A program made the translations under genes and the position numbers. The notes beneath the pieces were generated by a model. It worked only from the letters and a program-made list of their open reading frames with translations. It made no database searches and was not told the DNA's origin. 64,000 nucleotides of DNA from Aurifilum marmelostoma (Eukaryota; Ascomycota; Sordariomycetes; Diaporthales; Cryphonectriaceae): NCBI GenBank assembly GCA_027559495.1, contig JAMXSV010000019.1, forward strand, positions 806,001 through 870,000. Direction: 5' to 3'. How positions within the stretch are numbered: position 1 is the stretch's first letter; every line of letters begins with the position of its first letter. Of this stretch, positions 35,059 to 45,836 are shown piece by piece.

Positions 35059-35831
35059 CTAGCAGCCGTAGGTCGAGATGGTGGTCTCGAAAGCAGCATC
35101 CGAAGTGGCCTGCAGGGTCTCGACCTCGGAGGTGTAGGTAGAGTAGACTATAGTAAAGTTTCAATCAGTATTGATTCTCATTGTGTGGTGATTCTTTGAC
35201 CACTCTGGGTGCTTTGCTTACTTGTAGCTTCCAAGGCCTCATAGAATGAGTCAGAGTCGGTCTATGATACCGTATCATTCTCGTCAGTCTTGTCATATCT
35301 TGCATAGCCAAGGTTGTGTTGACTTACGTAGAGGCTCGAGAGGGCCTCGCACACATCACTGGCATATCCAGCCGACTCAACAACGGAGTACTAAGTAACA
35401 CAGTCACCACTGGTCAGTATATACCCCAACAGAAAACGTAACAAGTAATCACCCTATAAACCACGTATCAAAAAAGGAGATTCCCTCACCTTGGCAACAG
35501 CATCACTCAGGGTGCTGGTGATCTGCGAAGTAAGGCTGTCGACATCCGAGTAGATGGTGGCCGAGTCCGACGCGGCCAGGGCGCCCGTGGAGGTGATGTC
35601 GGCGGTGGCGGCGGTGACGGAGCTGTCGAGGGTGTCGTAGGCCGACAGGAGGGCGAGGGCCTGGATGAGGCTGCCGGTGAACTTGGTGATGTCCGTGTCG
35701 AAGGTCGTCAGCTCCGTGGAGATGGTCGCGATGTCGGCCTCGATCGTGGCCGCCGTGCGCTTGTGGTGGGCCTGGGGCCTGGCGGCGGCGAGGCCGAAGA
35801 GACCGAAGACGGCGATCTGGGACAGCTGCAT
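35059..35831 (-). CDS. HsbA-type hydrophobic surface-binding protein
   Basis: Four exons on the minus strand, 35490-35831, 35328-35390 (63 bases), 35222-35261 (40 bases) and 35059-35147, give 177 residues. MQLSQIAVFGLFGLAAARPQA is a clear secretory signal. The mature chain is Ala/Thr/Ser-rich amphipathic helix (TIEADIATISTELTTFDTDI, then the FTGSLIQALALLSAYDTL hydrophobic centre) and ends with two short cysteine-bearing segments (SDVCEALSSLY and TISTYGC). Known family: HsbA proteins (Aspergillus oryzae) adsorb to hydrophobic solids and recruit cutinases/lipases; related cell-wall galactomannoproteins are antigens. It should be extracellular or wall-bound. The lipase gene some 6 kb away could be a functional partner, which is inference only. 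Confidence 0.87.
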
Positions 35832-36109
35832 GGTTGTGGTAGTGGTGGTGTTGGTGGTGGTGTTGTGAAAGATGATGATACTGAAGGGTAGATGTCTGTA
35901 TAAAGATTCCACTCTGGCCAAGATGCCTCTTCCTGCTCATGCCTCAACCAGGAGAGCCATCGTCTCTTTTATAGACGAGCATATCAACAAGCATCACTAC
36001 GGAGCGATGGCCTACACGGCGTCCGCGGGCACAAAGGAATCCCATGCCTCCACGAAGCCCTCACATATGCCAAGGTTCATCCTGCGCGTCTTTCCCCGTC
36101 AAGCTGTTG

Positions 36110-36125
36110 CCCCCCCCCCCCCCCC
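36110..36125. repeat. C16 mononucleotide tract
   Basis: About 280 bases upstream of the HsbA start codon. Confidence 0.85.
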
Positions 36126-37040
36126 TTCAGCCGTGGCGTGCGACTTACTGAGCATAGTATTGGTTTCCTACCCCGTGATGAAGGCCATGCACGCGACAGC
36201 CACGAATAAGCGAGGGCTCCGAGAAAGGGGCCTTCGATGGGGCGATATGCAGGACGAGGGAGTCAAAAAGCCTGGGCCAGACAGACTGCAACCTGGACAG
36301 ACATGCTGCAGCCATCTCATCCCCCGATCCTTGATCACTCTATGCAGTGACATCCCGCACGGGCAACCCTAGATGGGTTCAAAGAGAGTGGTTTGGTCGC
36401 GAGTCTATACATGCTAGTGTGGCTGCGATTCCTGCTTGCCGCTGTGGATCGTGTCAGATGCACGGCAATTGCGGCAGGAAAAGCTCACAGGCGAGGAGGA
36501 GTTGGAGAGAGTAGCTTGCGCTTTATGTGGAAGGTAGTAGTAATTCACACCTCCTTTCAGTACCTGTCAGTGAGCAAGACTACAGAAGCGAGCTGTCACG
36601 AAGTGGCGTTCACAGACGGCGCCGTGCGTACGTAATGCTGTCCCCCCCCCTCACTCTGCGCGAAGAAGATGATGATGAAAAAAACAAGTTGTTGGTGTCG
36701 ATGGTCAGATGTGACGGTCAGCAATGTGATGTGAACGAGCCCCGTCCCAAGATCTGGATGAGGGGATTCGCGCAGGGGTCCAAACTGGTCCGTCGCTGAC
36801 CGAAGAGGAATGTAGGAGGCACATATAGACCAGGGGGTCGCAGCATTGGGCTCCCGGTCCACCAATACGGTGGTGTCTCTTGTTCACGATGGCCTCGTCA
36901 GCTCCTCCCTCGCTTGATTTGTTTTAGGCAATTCGTGGTCGTCAAGAGGATAGTTAGAAGGTAAGCATTTTTTTTCTTGGGTTTGTTCAGGCCCCCCCCC
37001 AAAGCACACACACTCCTTACATCTACCGTCTGCTCGGATT

Positions 37041-37054
37041 GGGGGGGGGGGGGG
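37041..37054. repeat. G14 mononucleotide tract
   Basis: Between HsbA and the MFS transporter. Confidence 0.85.
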
Positions 37055-37696
37055 AGAGGTGGGGGATGGGTGAGCGGCCTCCTCATGTGCATGCGGGCCT
37101 GCAGATCACATCCCACAACACCTTCTTCCTTGAGAGGTTCGCCCCGCTGCTGAGGTTACATCTGGGCACCACGACTACATAAAGTAAGCTCTTTTTTATA
37201 ACCTTAATGGCGTCTCTCCTCAGGGTCTAACCCCACACGAAACCTGCTCTGGTGCTCAGAGCCGCCTGTGTTCTCCAGACATGTCAGTTTTTTCCAACAG
37301 GCCAGCCCGGAATGCAAGTAGTCACAGCAAGCCACTCATCTGTGGTTGTCATGTACGGCTGGCTTGGTTTTCGCCCTTCGCTGGCGACTCCTCCTCCTCC
37401 TCTCTCTCTCTCCCACGGAGCTAAACATCCGCTTTACCCGACCCCTCGCCGACTCTCGCCAGACTTGGCCCCAGGCCCCCGCGTTCTGGATACGCCTCTT
37501 GCAAGGGCCGAGGACGCGTCAAGCCAAGCCTGAGAACGACAAACACGGTCGTCATGTGAGATCTGTTCAGCTCCCAAGATGGGACAACCTGCCCGGTGTA
37601 TCCCATCCATGCCTCATGTATAATAGCCATCCCCAAAGTAAAAAGACAGAAGGAGAAGGGGGGCGAAAATATTAGTCCCTGTGCGCCCAGAGAAAT

Positions 37697-39590
37697 CTAC
37701 AATATCATTACAAAGGTGGGATCTCGATCATCTCCAGATCCTTCAAAGTCAGAGTACCTTCCGTTCTGCTTATCCTTGTTGATCTTTCTGCAGTACAGCA
37801 CATTCGCGAGCACTGCAACCCAAGCGTAGCACAGCAGGCCGAGGATGATGCTGTGGCCTTTGTGATAGAGCGGGCCCTCGTCGCTGGGATAGACGAATGC
37901 TAGAGCCATGCATGTTAGCAGATGGTGGGTGATCTTTCTTAATTTTTTCAAAGAAAGAAAAAAAGACTAGAAAGAAAGAAAGAAAGAAAGAAACAGATGT
38001 CTAAATAGACAATACTCACTCGCTACAAACCCCCCAGCGTTGGCCACAGCCAGCTGCAGCGCCGAAGTCGTCGCGCGCTTGTAGTGGCCGGCTGAGTTGT
38101 TGGAGTTCCAGACGAGCACGCACGGCACGCTCGAGTACATGCCGATGGCCATCAGACAGGTCATGGCGAACTTGGCCTGCGACGACGTGATGTTGGCGAT
38201 GGCTGCGTAGCCGATGATGGCGATGGGGAGGGTGAAGAGCATGATGACGCCCCGGAGCTTCATGCGGTCCGAGATGAACGCGACGAGAACTTTGAAAGGG
38301 GCAAAGATGTTAGTTCTGCGGATCTCGACATCTCCTCCTTGAATTATTTTCTTTTTCTCTTCTTGGGGTCTCCTCAGAGAGGTCGGGCATACCGGTGATT
38401 GGTGTGGCTACAGCATAGGGTATAACGCTCCAGAGCTGGGTCTCGTTGGAGTTGGACGTGATGCCGAGCCCATTAATGATTGTCGGAAGCTTGAAGACAT
38501 TCGTCAGTATTTCAAAAATCTCAAGAAGGTGGTGACCATTGAAAAGGACTCACAAAAAGACCAAAAGAGTATAGGCCTGCGAGAATCGCAAAGTACGCCG
38601 TCGCAGTGAGCCACACCTGGATGTTGAAGACCCCCCTCCTCACCTCCGACCACCGAAACCTCTCCTGCCTCTCGCTCGCCGTGCTGACGGCGCACCAGAA
38701 TTAGCACATCATGTCACATCATCGCATCACGGCATTGACCAGACTCACTGGAACCTCTCGTCGGGCGACAGATCCCCAGACAGCCTCCGCACAGCAAACT
38801 CCTGCTCCTCCGCGGTGAGAAACGAGGCCGTAGCAAGGTTACTCGACAGGAACACCAGCGCAACCAGCCCACAGACCACAGTCAACAGACCCTCGATGAT
38901 GAAAATCCACCGCCACCCCTCGAGCCCGCCGCGGGGCCCAATGGCAGACAACCCCCGCGCGAGCAGCCCGCCAAAGGCACCGGACAGCGACGCGGCCGTG
39001 TAGAAGATGCCGATGCGCAGGGCCATCTCGCCCCGCGTGTACAGGCCCGAGAGGTACAGGACCATGCCGGGGAGCAGGCCGCCCTCGGTGATGCCCAGGA
39101 CGGCGCGGACGGCGACGAAGCTGCCGTAGCTGCGGACGAAGCCCAGGCACATGGTGACGATGCCCCACGCGCAGGTGAGGAAGGCGAGCCACAGGCGCGG
39201 GGTGAGGCGCTTGAGGATGAGGTTGGAGGGGGAGCTCGCTGGGGAGAAAAGTGGGGAATATCAGTATGATACTTAGCCCTTGGCACCGTGGTGTGCGTGG
39301 GGTGTTTCGTACCTGGCTATGTATGTCGCGTAGAATACAGCTAGGCCTTGATTGTACTGCAGGTTGCTCATGTCCAGGTCCTCCACGAGACCGATGATCT
39401 TTGCGTTGCCGACGTTTGTCCTGTCTAGAAAAGAGCACAGGAACAAGAGTGCGAGGATGGGCAGGATGCGTGTGTCTGTCTTGAGGAGGATCCGCCTCGT
39501 CAACCGTGTGCGGTACTCATGTTCTGCTTGAGCCTCCTCGACCTCGCCGGCCGAGGGCTTGGTCTCATGAAAGTCTAGCGATGACTTCAT
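37697..39590 (-). CDS. MFS transporter, anion:cation symporter (allantoate/pantothenate permease-like), one apparent frameshift
   Basis: Six exons on the minus strand: 39313-39590, 38749-39238, 38554-38683, 38393-38489, 38020-38289 and 37697-37899. One extra base in a G5 run (39228-39232) directly after the exon 2 acceptor breaks the frame; without it the protein has 488 residues. Marks of the ACS/Dal5 family: FLCSFLDRTNVGNAKIIGL after helix 1, the ELPSNLILKRLTPRLWLA motif restored across the break, RAVLGITEGGLLPGMVLYLS and EGWRWIFIIEGLLTV. A soluble N-terminus and 12 helices are apparent. Known role: proton-coupled uptake of small organic anions (allantoate, vitamins, tricarboxylates); the substrate is not readable here. 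Intron 5 contains an AGAA microsatellite (about 37950-37994). Confidence 0.88.
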
Positions 39591-40232
39591 GTTGGGAGAG
39601 GTGACGACTGATACTGTTTCCACTGGACTCGGCAAGAGGAGAAAGGACAAGACTGAGTGAAAGGACAAAGTCAGTATCCACAACAGTGAGTTGTTACTGT
39701 TGTCGTTGTCGTCGTCGTTGTCGATATGGTCTGCCTCACCGACTTGCATGCTTACAGGTTACATCCAATCATCCTCCCAACGAATAAACTACCCCGGATT
39801 CTGCTAATCCTGCTTTTTTCCCCGCAAAGAGGAGCGTGACACAATCGGTCCGCCTGGGGAGGTGGAGGCGGAGACGATCCATTACGCTATCCCTTTTCTT
39901 GTCGCCACCTTGTTGGTTCTGCATGGGATATCAACCGAGTGGCGGCCTTTGTGTGTCTTTGGTAGGTGTGTTTGGGGGCCCAACTGGCTGACTGGCTGAC
40001 CGGTTGGCCGAGACATATTGGGGTCCAGGCCACCTGTGGTCTGTAAGTATGTGAGATGTTTGGGGCGCTGTCTGGCCAATTCGCTGCAGCCATTTGTTGG
40101 ACAGATGCAGGCCAATGTAAGCCCCGACTTGGCTGCCGAAGGTCCTCATTTAAGTAGTAGTGCAAAAGTACTGTACAGGAGGAGTCTAGGCCGGGTGGTG
40201 CAGGAGTTGGTCAGTGTAAGACTCGCTTGTCA

Positions 40233-40247
40233 CCCCCCCCCCCCCCC
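40233..40247. repeat. C15 mononucleotide tract
   Basis: Upstream of the MFS transporter, in otherwise featureless sequence. Confidence 0.85.
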
Positions 40248-41570
40248 GGTCGTTTTTTTCTCTCTCTCAAAATTCTATCTTCTCTTTCTTCTTCTTCAAT
40301 ATCTCTTCATTATATATACTATGTCATCTTAGTGTCTCACCTGTTATTACTATATAGTAAATATACGTTATTCCTGACACTACGAGTGGGTACGTAGAGG
40401 CCGAGTACCCAGTTCGGTGCTTAAGGGTTGCCAAGTTAGATGGATGTCTTGGTCGACGAGATAGAATGGTTAATGAATGATACTTGTACTGCTGTTGGCT
40501 GAACTAAGACCGCCACTTGCTGTCTGAAACCATAATTCATCGAGACCTTTTGTGAGTCGCAAAGTCGCTCGTGAACGGCACAACACCCTCCTCGCTCACA
40601 CAGCACATCAGTCTCAGATCCTTCCGAGGCCTTGTTATCTACAGTATCAGCTGGCATGTTACATTGCATATGCCTGCCCTCTGAAAAATGTCACTCTTTG
40701 ACCAGATCCATCTCCAGACAGGCCACACAGATCAGGTGATGCGCATGGGTGCTTCTGCTTATGCCATGACCATTTGGAGGTATGGCCCGATGAGATACCA
40801 GCCGATACTACGTCGAGGTGAGATCCGATAATAACGAGATGAAGGATCAGTTAACATAAGAACGCTGGGTTGCCCTCTGTTCGGCAGCCCTGGCCGTCGA
40901 GACTGGGTTGGTATGCCATCAACTTCGGCTTCCCATTGATCAACAATATTGCCCTTTACGGCAATATATCCAAGGACCACCCTTCCATATCTTTGCACAT
41001 GTATATTCTTCGGGTTCTCCTCCCTAATCACGGACGGCATTCTTGAATATTCAGCTTGAGAAGAGGTTCAATGGCATGTAAGTTTACACAGCATACTCAT
41101 TACTTCCTCCCCAACAGCCACCGTCAACCCAAGAGCGAGAGGAGCCCATCTCCGACCTCGCTCTTCTCGTGCAGCGCAAACAAAAAAAAAAAAAAGCCAA
41201 GTCGCGTCTCGACCCCCTCGGAATATCCCAATAAGGCTTCCCAGCGACTATTTCCAGCCCGCGTTCCCAGGGCCCACCACCATCCCACCCGCAAACTCCC
41301 CCCCCGGCCTCCTGATCTACACCCCGACCACCCTCCCGCAGCCAGGACACTCGAGACGCAGACCCCTGAACCATGATGACGTCGCCGGTCGGCAGAATTA
41401 AAAGCCGAGCTCTTTTTTCCCGCGACCGAGGTGCGCGTGCCCATGTGAAGGGAAGGGGTGTGTGTGTTGTTTTTGCGTGGGACGTTTCGTCTGAGATGCG
41501 CATTCGATCTTTGGGTTCCGTTCCGAATTGCGGAATGGGAGATTCAGGTGGTTTTCCTTTTTTGGAGCGA

Positions 41571-41583
41571 GGGGGGGGGGGGG
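41571..41583. repeat. G13 mononucleotide tract
   Basis: About 250 bases upstream of the SCOT start codon. Confidence 0.85.
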
Positions 41584-41832
41584 CGTGCGGTTTTTTGATT
41601 GTTCCTTTTTTATCTTCTGGAAAGTGTTTTTCCCGTCAAGGAGATAGTTTTGCTGATAGCTTCACTTTTTATTTTATCATTATTATTATTGTTATCTCGT
41701 CTGGCTCCTTTAACAGTTGGGTGCTTCTCAATACATTATCTGTCTGTCATCCCTCCGTATATCTCATTGCATAGCATAGGACAGCTTTGAAGAGGGGAAG
41801 AAAGAAAGGAAGAGACGTGCCACACCTCAACC

Positions 41833-43110
41833 ATGGCGACGACATCAAGACATGTGCGGCGGTCCATGCCGAACCTGCTGCTCTCTGCAGCGAGGACACG
41901 ACAGACGGCCACAGTACCGGCGGCAGCAGCCTGTCTCACACGATACTCCTCCTCAAGGCCGTCATCAACAACCTCCTCCTCCTCCTCCTCCTCATCACAC
42001 AGCATACTCTCCTCCCGCCACAACCGTCTCTTCTCCACCACCACCCGCCGCGCCCTCGCAGCAGCCACATCCACCACCCCAGCCCCCAAGCGAGGCGGCT
42101 CCAAGCTCTACCCGACCGCCGACGAGGCCGTAGCCGACATCCAGTCCGGGTCCACCATCCTCTCCTCGGGCTTCGGCCTCTGCGGCGTGGCCGAGACCCT
42201 CATCACCGCCCTCCACCGCCGCGGCAAGGACAACCTGCACTCGCTCACGGCCGTGTCCAACAACGCCGGCGTCGAGGGCAAGGGCGGCCTCAGCGTGCTC
42301 ACCAAGGAGGGCCAGGTCGACCGCCTCGTGCTCTCCTACCTCGGCAGCAACAAGGTCCTCGAGCGGAAGTACCTGACGGGCCAGATCGCCATCGAGCTGT
42401 GCCCCCAGGGCACCCTGGCCGAGCGCCTGCGCGCCGCCGGCTCCGGCATCCCGGCCTTCTTCACCGCCACCGGCGCCCACAGCCTGGTCCAGTCCGGCCA
42501 GATCCCCGTGCGCCTCGACGAGTCCGGCCGCGTGCTCGAGTCCGGCCGGCCCAGGGAGACGAGGATCTTTGGCGGCAAGACCTACCTGATGGAGACGGCC
42601 CTGCCCGGCGACGTCGCCATCCTGCGCGCCTGGAAGGCCGACACGGCCGGCAACTGCGTCTTCCGCTACACGACGAGGACCTTCGGCCCCATCATGGCCA
42701 AGGCCGCCACCCTGACCATCGTCGAGGCCGAGAACATCGTCGAGGTCGGCGAGCTCGGGCCCATGGAGATCGACCTGCCCGGCATCTTTGTCGACAGGAT
42801 CGTCCCCGCCACGGCCGAGAAGACGGTCGAGCTGCTGAAGCTGCGCGAGGAGGCCCAGGACGGCGGCGCCGGGGCGTCCGGGGCCGGCGCGGACAAGAGC
42901 CCTGCCGTGCTGAGGCGGGAGCGCATCGCCAGGAGGGCCGCCAAGGAGCTCAAGGACGGGTACTATGTGAACCTGGGCGTGGGCATCCCCACGCTGGCGC
43001 CCAGCTTCCTGCCCGAGGGCCAGAAGGTGTGGCTGCAGAGCGAGAACGGCATCCTGGGCATGGGACCTTATCCCACGGCCGACGAGGTGGACCCGTAAGT
43101 TATGAATCTG

Positions 43111-43157
<47 letters not shown>

Positions 43158-43749
43158 CAGGAGTGCTTCCAGAGTCTAACCCCAAATACTTTTTCTCTCC
43201 CAGGGACATCATCAACGCCGGCAAGGAAACAGTCACCCTCCTCCCCGGCGCCGCCACCTTCGACTCGGCCGAGTCCTTCGGCATGATCCGCGGCGGCCAC
43301 GTCGACGTCTCCATCCTCGGCGCCCTCCAGGTCAGCGCCGCCGGCGACCTGGCCAACTACATGATCCCCGGCAAGGTCTTCAAGGGCATGGGCGGCGCCA
43401 TGGACCTCGTCTCCAACCCGGACCAGACCAAGATCGTCGTCGCCACCGACCACGTCGCCAAGGACGGGAGCTCCAAGATCGTCGGCGTCTGCACCCTGCC
43501 CCTGACCGGCGCGCGGGTCGTGAGCACTATTATTACTGACCTGGTGAGTTCATAGCCCCATGTGTCTTTTATCAATCACTGTTCACATGCTGACTGTCTT
43601 CGAAAAAAAAAAAGTGTGTCTTCCAGGTCGACAGGGAGGTCGGCGGGCTCACCCTGACGGAGCTGGCGCCGGGTGTCGAGGTTGAGGAGGTCAAGGCCAA
43701 GACCGACGCCACCTTCAAGGTGGCCGATGACCTGCAGCGCATGGAGTAA
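41833..43749 (+). CDS. succinyl-CoA:3-ketoacid CoA-transferase, mitochondrial (SCOT)
   Basis: Exons 41833-43094, 43204-43543 and 43627-43749 encode 574 residues containing both alpha and beta CoA-transferase halves fused, as in eukaryotic SCOT. Residues 1 to about 80 are Arg/Ser-rich with RHNRLFSTTTRRAL, a mitochondrial presequence. The alpha half follows (KLYPTADEAVADIQSGSTIL, SGFGLCGVAETLI). The beta half has GVGIPTLAPSF, then WLQSENGILGMGP with the catalytic Glu at residue 404, and RGGHVDVSILGALQVSAAGDLANYM (in two parts around GALQV). Reaction: succinyl-CoA + acetoacetate to acetoacetyl-CoA + succinate in the mitochondrial matrix, the first step in ketone-body use. A 40-base CT microsatellite lies in intron 1. 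Confident. Confidence 0.95.
43112..43154. repeat. CT dinucleotide microsatellite in SCOT intron 1
   Basis: About twenty uninterrupted CT units between the donor GTAAGT and the acceptor of a 109-base intron, making up roughly 40 percent of it. Confidence 0.9.
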
Positions 43750-44079
43750 ATATGGTTTGTTGTACATGTTATTTATATATATATATATGTGTGTATATAT
43801 ATATGTATTCACACGGTAGAGGGAGGAAGGAGAGGGGAACAAGGTAGGAGGATCTGGTAGAGTCGGGCTGGGCATATACATTTATTTGTAAATTCGTATA
43901 CTGAAATGTCTTGAACGTTATATATTGCATAAACAAGATACTCTGGGCCCAATCGACTTTGTTCATCTTGTTATATAATCGCCAGATCGAACTTGTAGCT
44001 TATACATGTGTCTTTACGCGTATCCAAATGTGGTATCATTCCAGTACATCCTACATCCCTCTGCACTCTCCTATAGCAC
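43750..44079. other. convergent intergenic region with AT repeats
   Basis: Shared 3' flank of SCOT (+) and the AhpD-like gene (-), with alternating TA stretches at about 43771-43803. No gene. Confidence 0.55.
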
Positions 44080-45016
44080 CTATAGCTTGCTGGCAAAGTT
44101 GTTCCCCACAGCCTCCACGATGCTGTCCACGCTCTTCAGCAGCCACTCGCTGCCCTCGTCCCCGGCAAGCCACGCCAGCCCCTGCGCCTCCTCCGGGCTC
44201 TCGGCCTCCCTCTCGTGGTATCCCTGGTCCACCGCCTTGCGCAGCCCAAACACATGGCTCAGCACCTGCGGGCCCACGCCCGTCTGCGCGCGGAGACACG
44301 CAATGGCCGCAACACTCGTCAGCACGCGGCCCACGTCCGCCAGGCCGCCCCTGTTGACCCCCCTCCGGGTTGCTCAGCAGGCCCGCGTAGTGGCTCTCCA
44401 GGATGTGCACGGGCAGGTCCGGGTGGCTCTCGGCCAGCTTGGCGATGAGCTTGGTCTCGAAGGGGTCGTAGACGGACGTCCACAGGCCCAGGCCCGTCGC
44501 CTTGCGCTGGGCGAGGTTGGCCGGTGTGACCCCGCGGGACGGGGACTTCTCGAGCGCGGACTGCACGTCGGCGGGTAGGGAGGCGCGGAAGGCACCTAGG
44601 CAGTTGATGGAGCGCGGGATGCCGTTGAAGGAGATGCACTTGAGGCCGACCTCGCGGATGAGCTCGGCGGCCGGGGCGGGCTCGAGAGCGCGGTAGGTCT
44701 GGGCGGTCGAGGAGGAGGCGACGCTGTAGAGGTTGGCGAGGGAGTCGGGGGAGTTGAGGGTGAAGGTCGTTGCGGCCTGTTGTGGTTTTATGGTTAGCGG
44801 GATGACCTACCAAGGACGACGAGAACAAACGAGAAGAAAAAGGACAGGAGGACATACCGATAGGACGATCCACGGCCTTGGGCCCAGGTTCTGGGACTGT
44901 GCCTCGCCCGCTATCCTCTCATACAGCTTTGCTATGCCTGCTGGGGCCTTGGCAGGGCCCGGACGGGAGAAGGGAGCATTGACGAGCTCCTTGAGCGCGG
45001 GGGCCAGCTTCGACAT
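44080..45016 (-). CDS. AhpD/carboxymuconolactone-decarboxylase-like helical protein, one apparent frameshift
   Basis: Exons 44858-45016 and 44080-44776 on the minus strand; one surplus base in a C6 run (44358-44363) breaks exon 2. Restored length is 284 residues. The sequence is all-helical in appearance: SKLAPALKELVNAPFSRPG, then AATTFTLNSPDSLANLY, then GLKCISFNGIPRSINCLGAF, ETKLIAKLAESHPDLPVHIL and, after the break, GRVLTSVAAIACLRAQTGVG. The pattern is like fungal AhpD-superfamily (CMD-like) proteins, but the CxxC peroxidatic motif of true AhpD is not visible. Activity is therefore unknown. No targeting peptide is obvious. It lies tail to tail with SCOT and divergent from the mitochondrial carrier. 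Confidence 0.6.
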
Positions 45017-45836
45017 GGTGTGGGCTGTGTGTGGTTATTGCCGTCTTCCTTTTTCTTTCTGCCACCTCCTTCTTCTGTATCTTGGATGGTCGACTGGGCG
45101 GGCAAGCACGAGGAAAAGAAGCCGTGAGTGCAGCAGCAGGGATGTCCGTCGTCACCTATATAGCGAGGTTATTCCCAAGTAGAAGAAGCGAAGAAGAAGA
45201 AAAGGAAGGAAAAAAAAAAGATCAGTCGATGTCGGAGAGAGTAGGAAAAGACAAGGCCAAGAACTGATCCTCATCAAGACTGTTCCGAAGTCGCAAGAAA
45301 ACGTGCGCGTCTCTGCATGCAATGCATCGAATGCAAAGCACCCCCACGGCCCCTGTACCTGTCCCGTCAGTCAGTCAGTCAGTCGTTCCCTTGTCGCGGT
45401 TGTATTGTGCCGAGGCGCGCGGGCGGAGAGATCTGATCTGCGACGATGGGGTTGAGTCCTGAGTGGTACACTACAGCCTGGAGATGGGCGAGTCGGTAAG
45501 TGCGTGGGGCTGGCGGCAGGTAGAAAAACGACCGGGCCGACTGTGCCGGCCTGGAGGCCAGGGTGCGCGGGGTACGTACCTGTTGTTTACACGGGCACCC
45601 AGCTGAATGGGTGGTGGGGTGCCTGCTCACATGCTATACCACACTGTTTAGCGACGCCCTCTCTGGGGGCGGCTGCAGTTCTACTGCCCGACCTGGATAC
45701 ATGGGAATTGCATTATGAGATGGATTAGGGGGAGGCAGAATGGGATTCTCTTTTGTTTTTTTTTTTCTTTTTTCCCCTACTATTGTGTAGCTGAACGTGG
45801 AAAAAAATCAACAGGCAATCAATAGACGAGATCACC
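45017..45836. promoter_or_regulatory. divergent promoter region, AhpD-like gene and mitochondrial carrier
   Basis: No coding signal in 820 bases between divergent genes. A run of tandem GTCA units (about 45366-45384) is the only internal repeat. The last 100 bases before the carrier start are T-rich. Confidence 0.5.

Larger units (their letters stand above)
35832..37696. other. 1.9 kb intergenic region, no gene seen
   Basis: Holds the HsbA promoter and the MFS 3' flank, with a C16 tract (36110-36125) and a G14 tract (37041-37054). ORFs are short and unsupported. Confidence 0.5.
39591..41832. other. 2.2 kb intergenic region, no gene seen
   Basis: Divergent space between the MFS transporter (-) and the CoA-transferase (+). 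Contains a CGT/CGA-like triplet stretch near 39695-39725, a C15 tract (40233-40247) and a G13 tract (41571-41583). No coding signal with splice support. Confidence 0.5.

Noticed and set aside
41995..43356. 453-codon ORF on the minus strand opposite the SCOT gene
   Set aside because: It mirrors the GC-rich third positions of SCOT; its protein is Gly/Val/Ala/Asp-rich without motifs. The plus strand has the catalytic residues and spliced structure.
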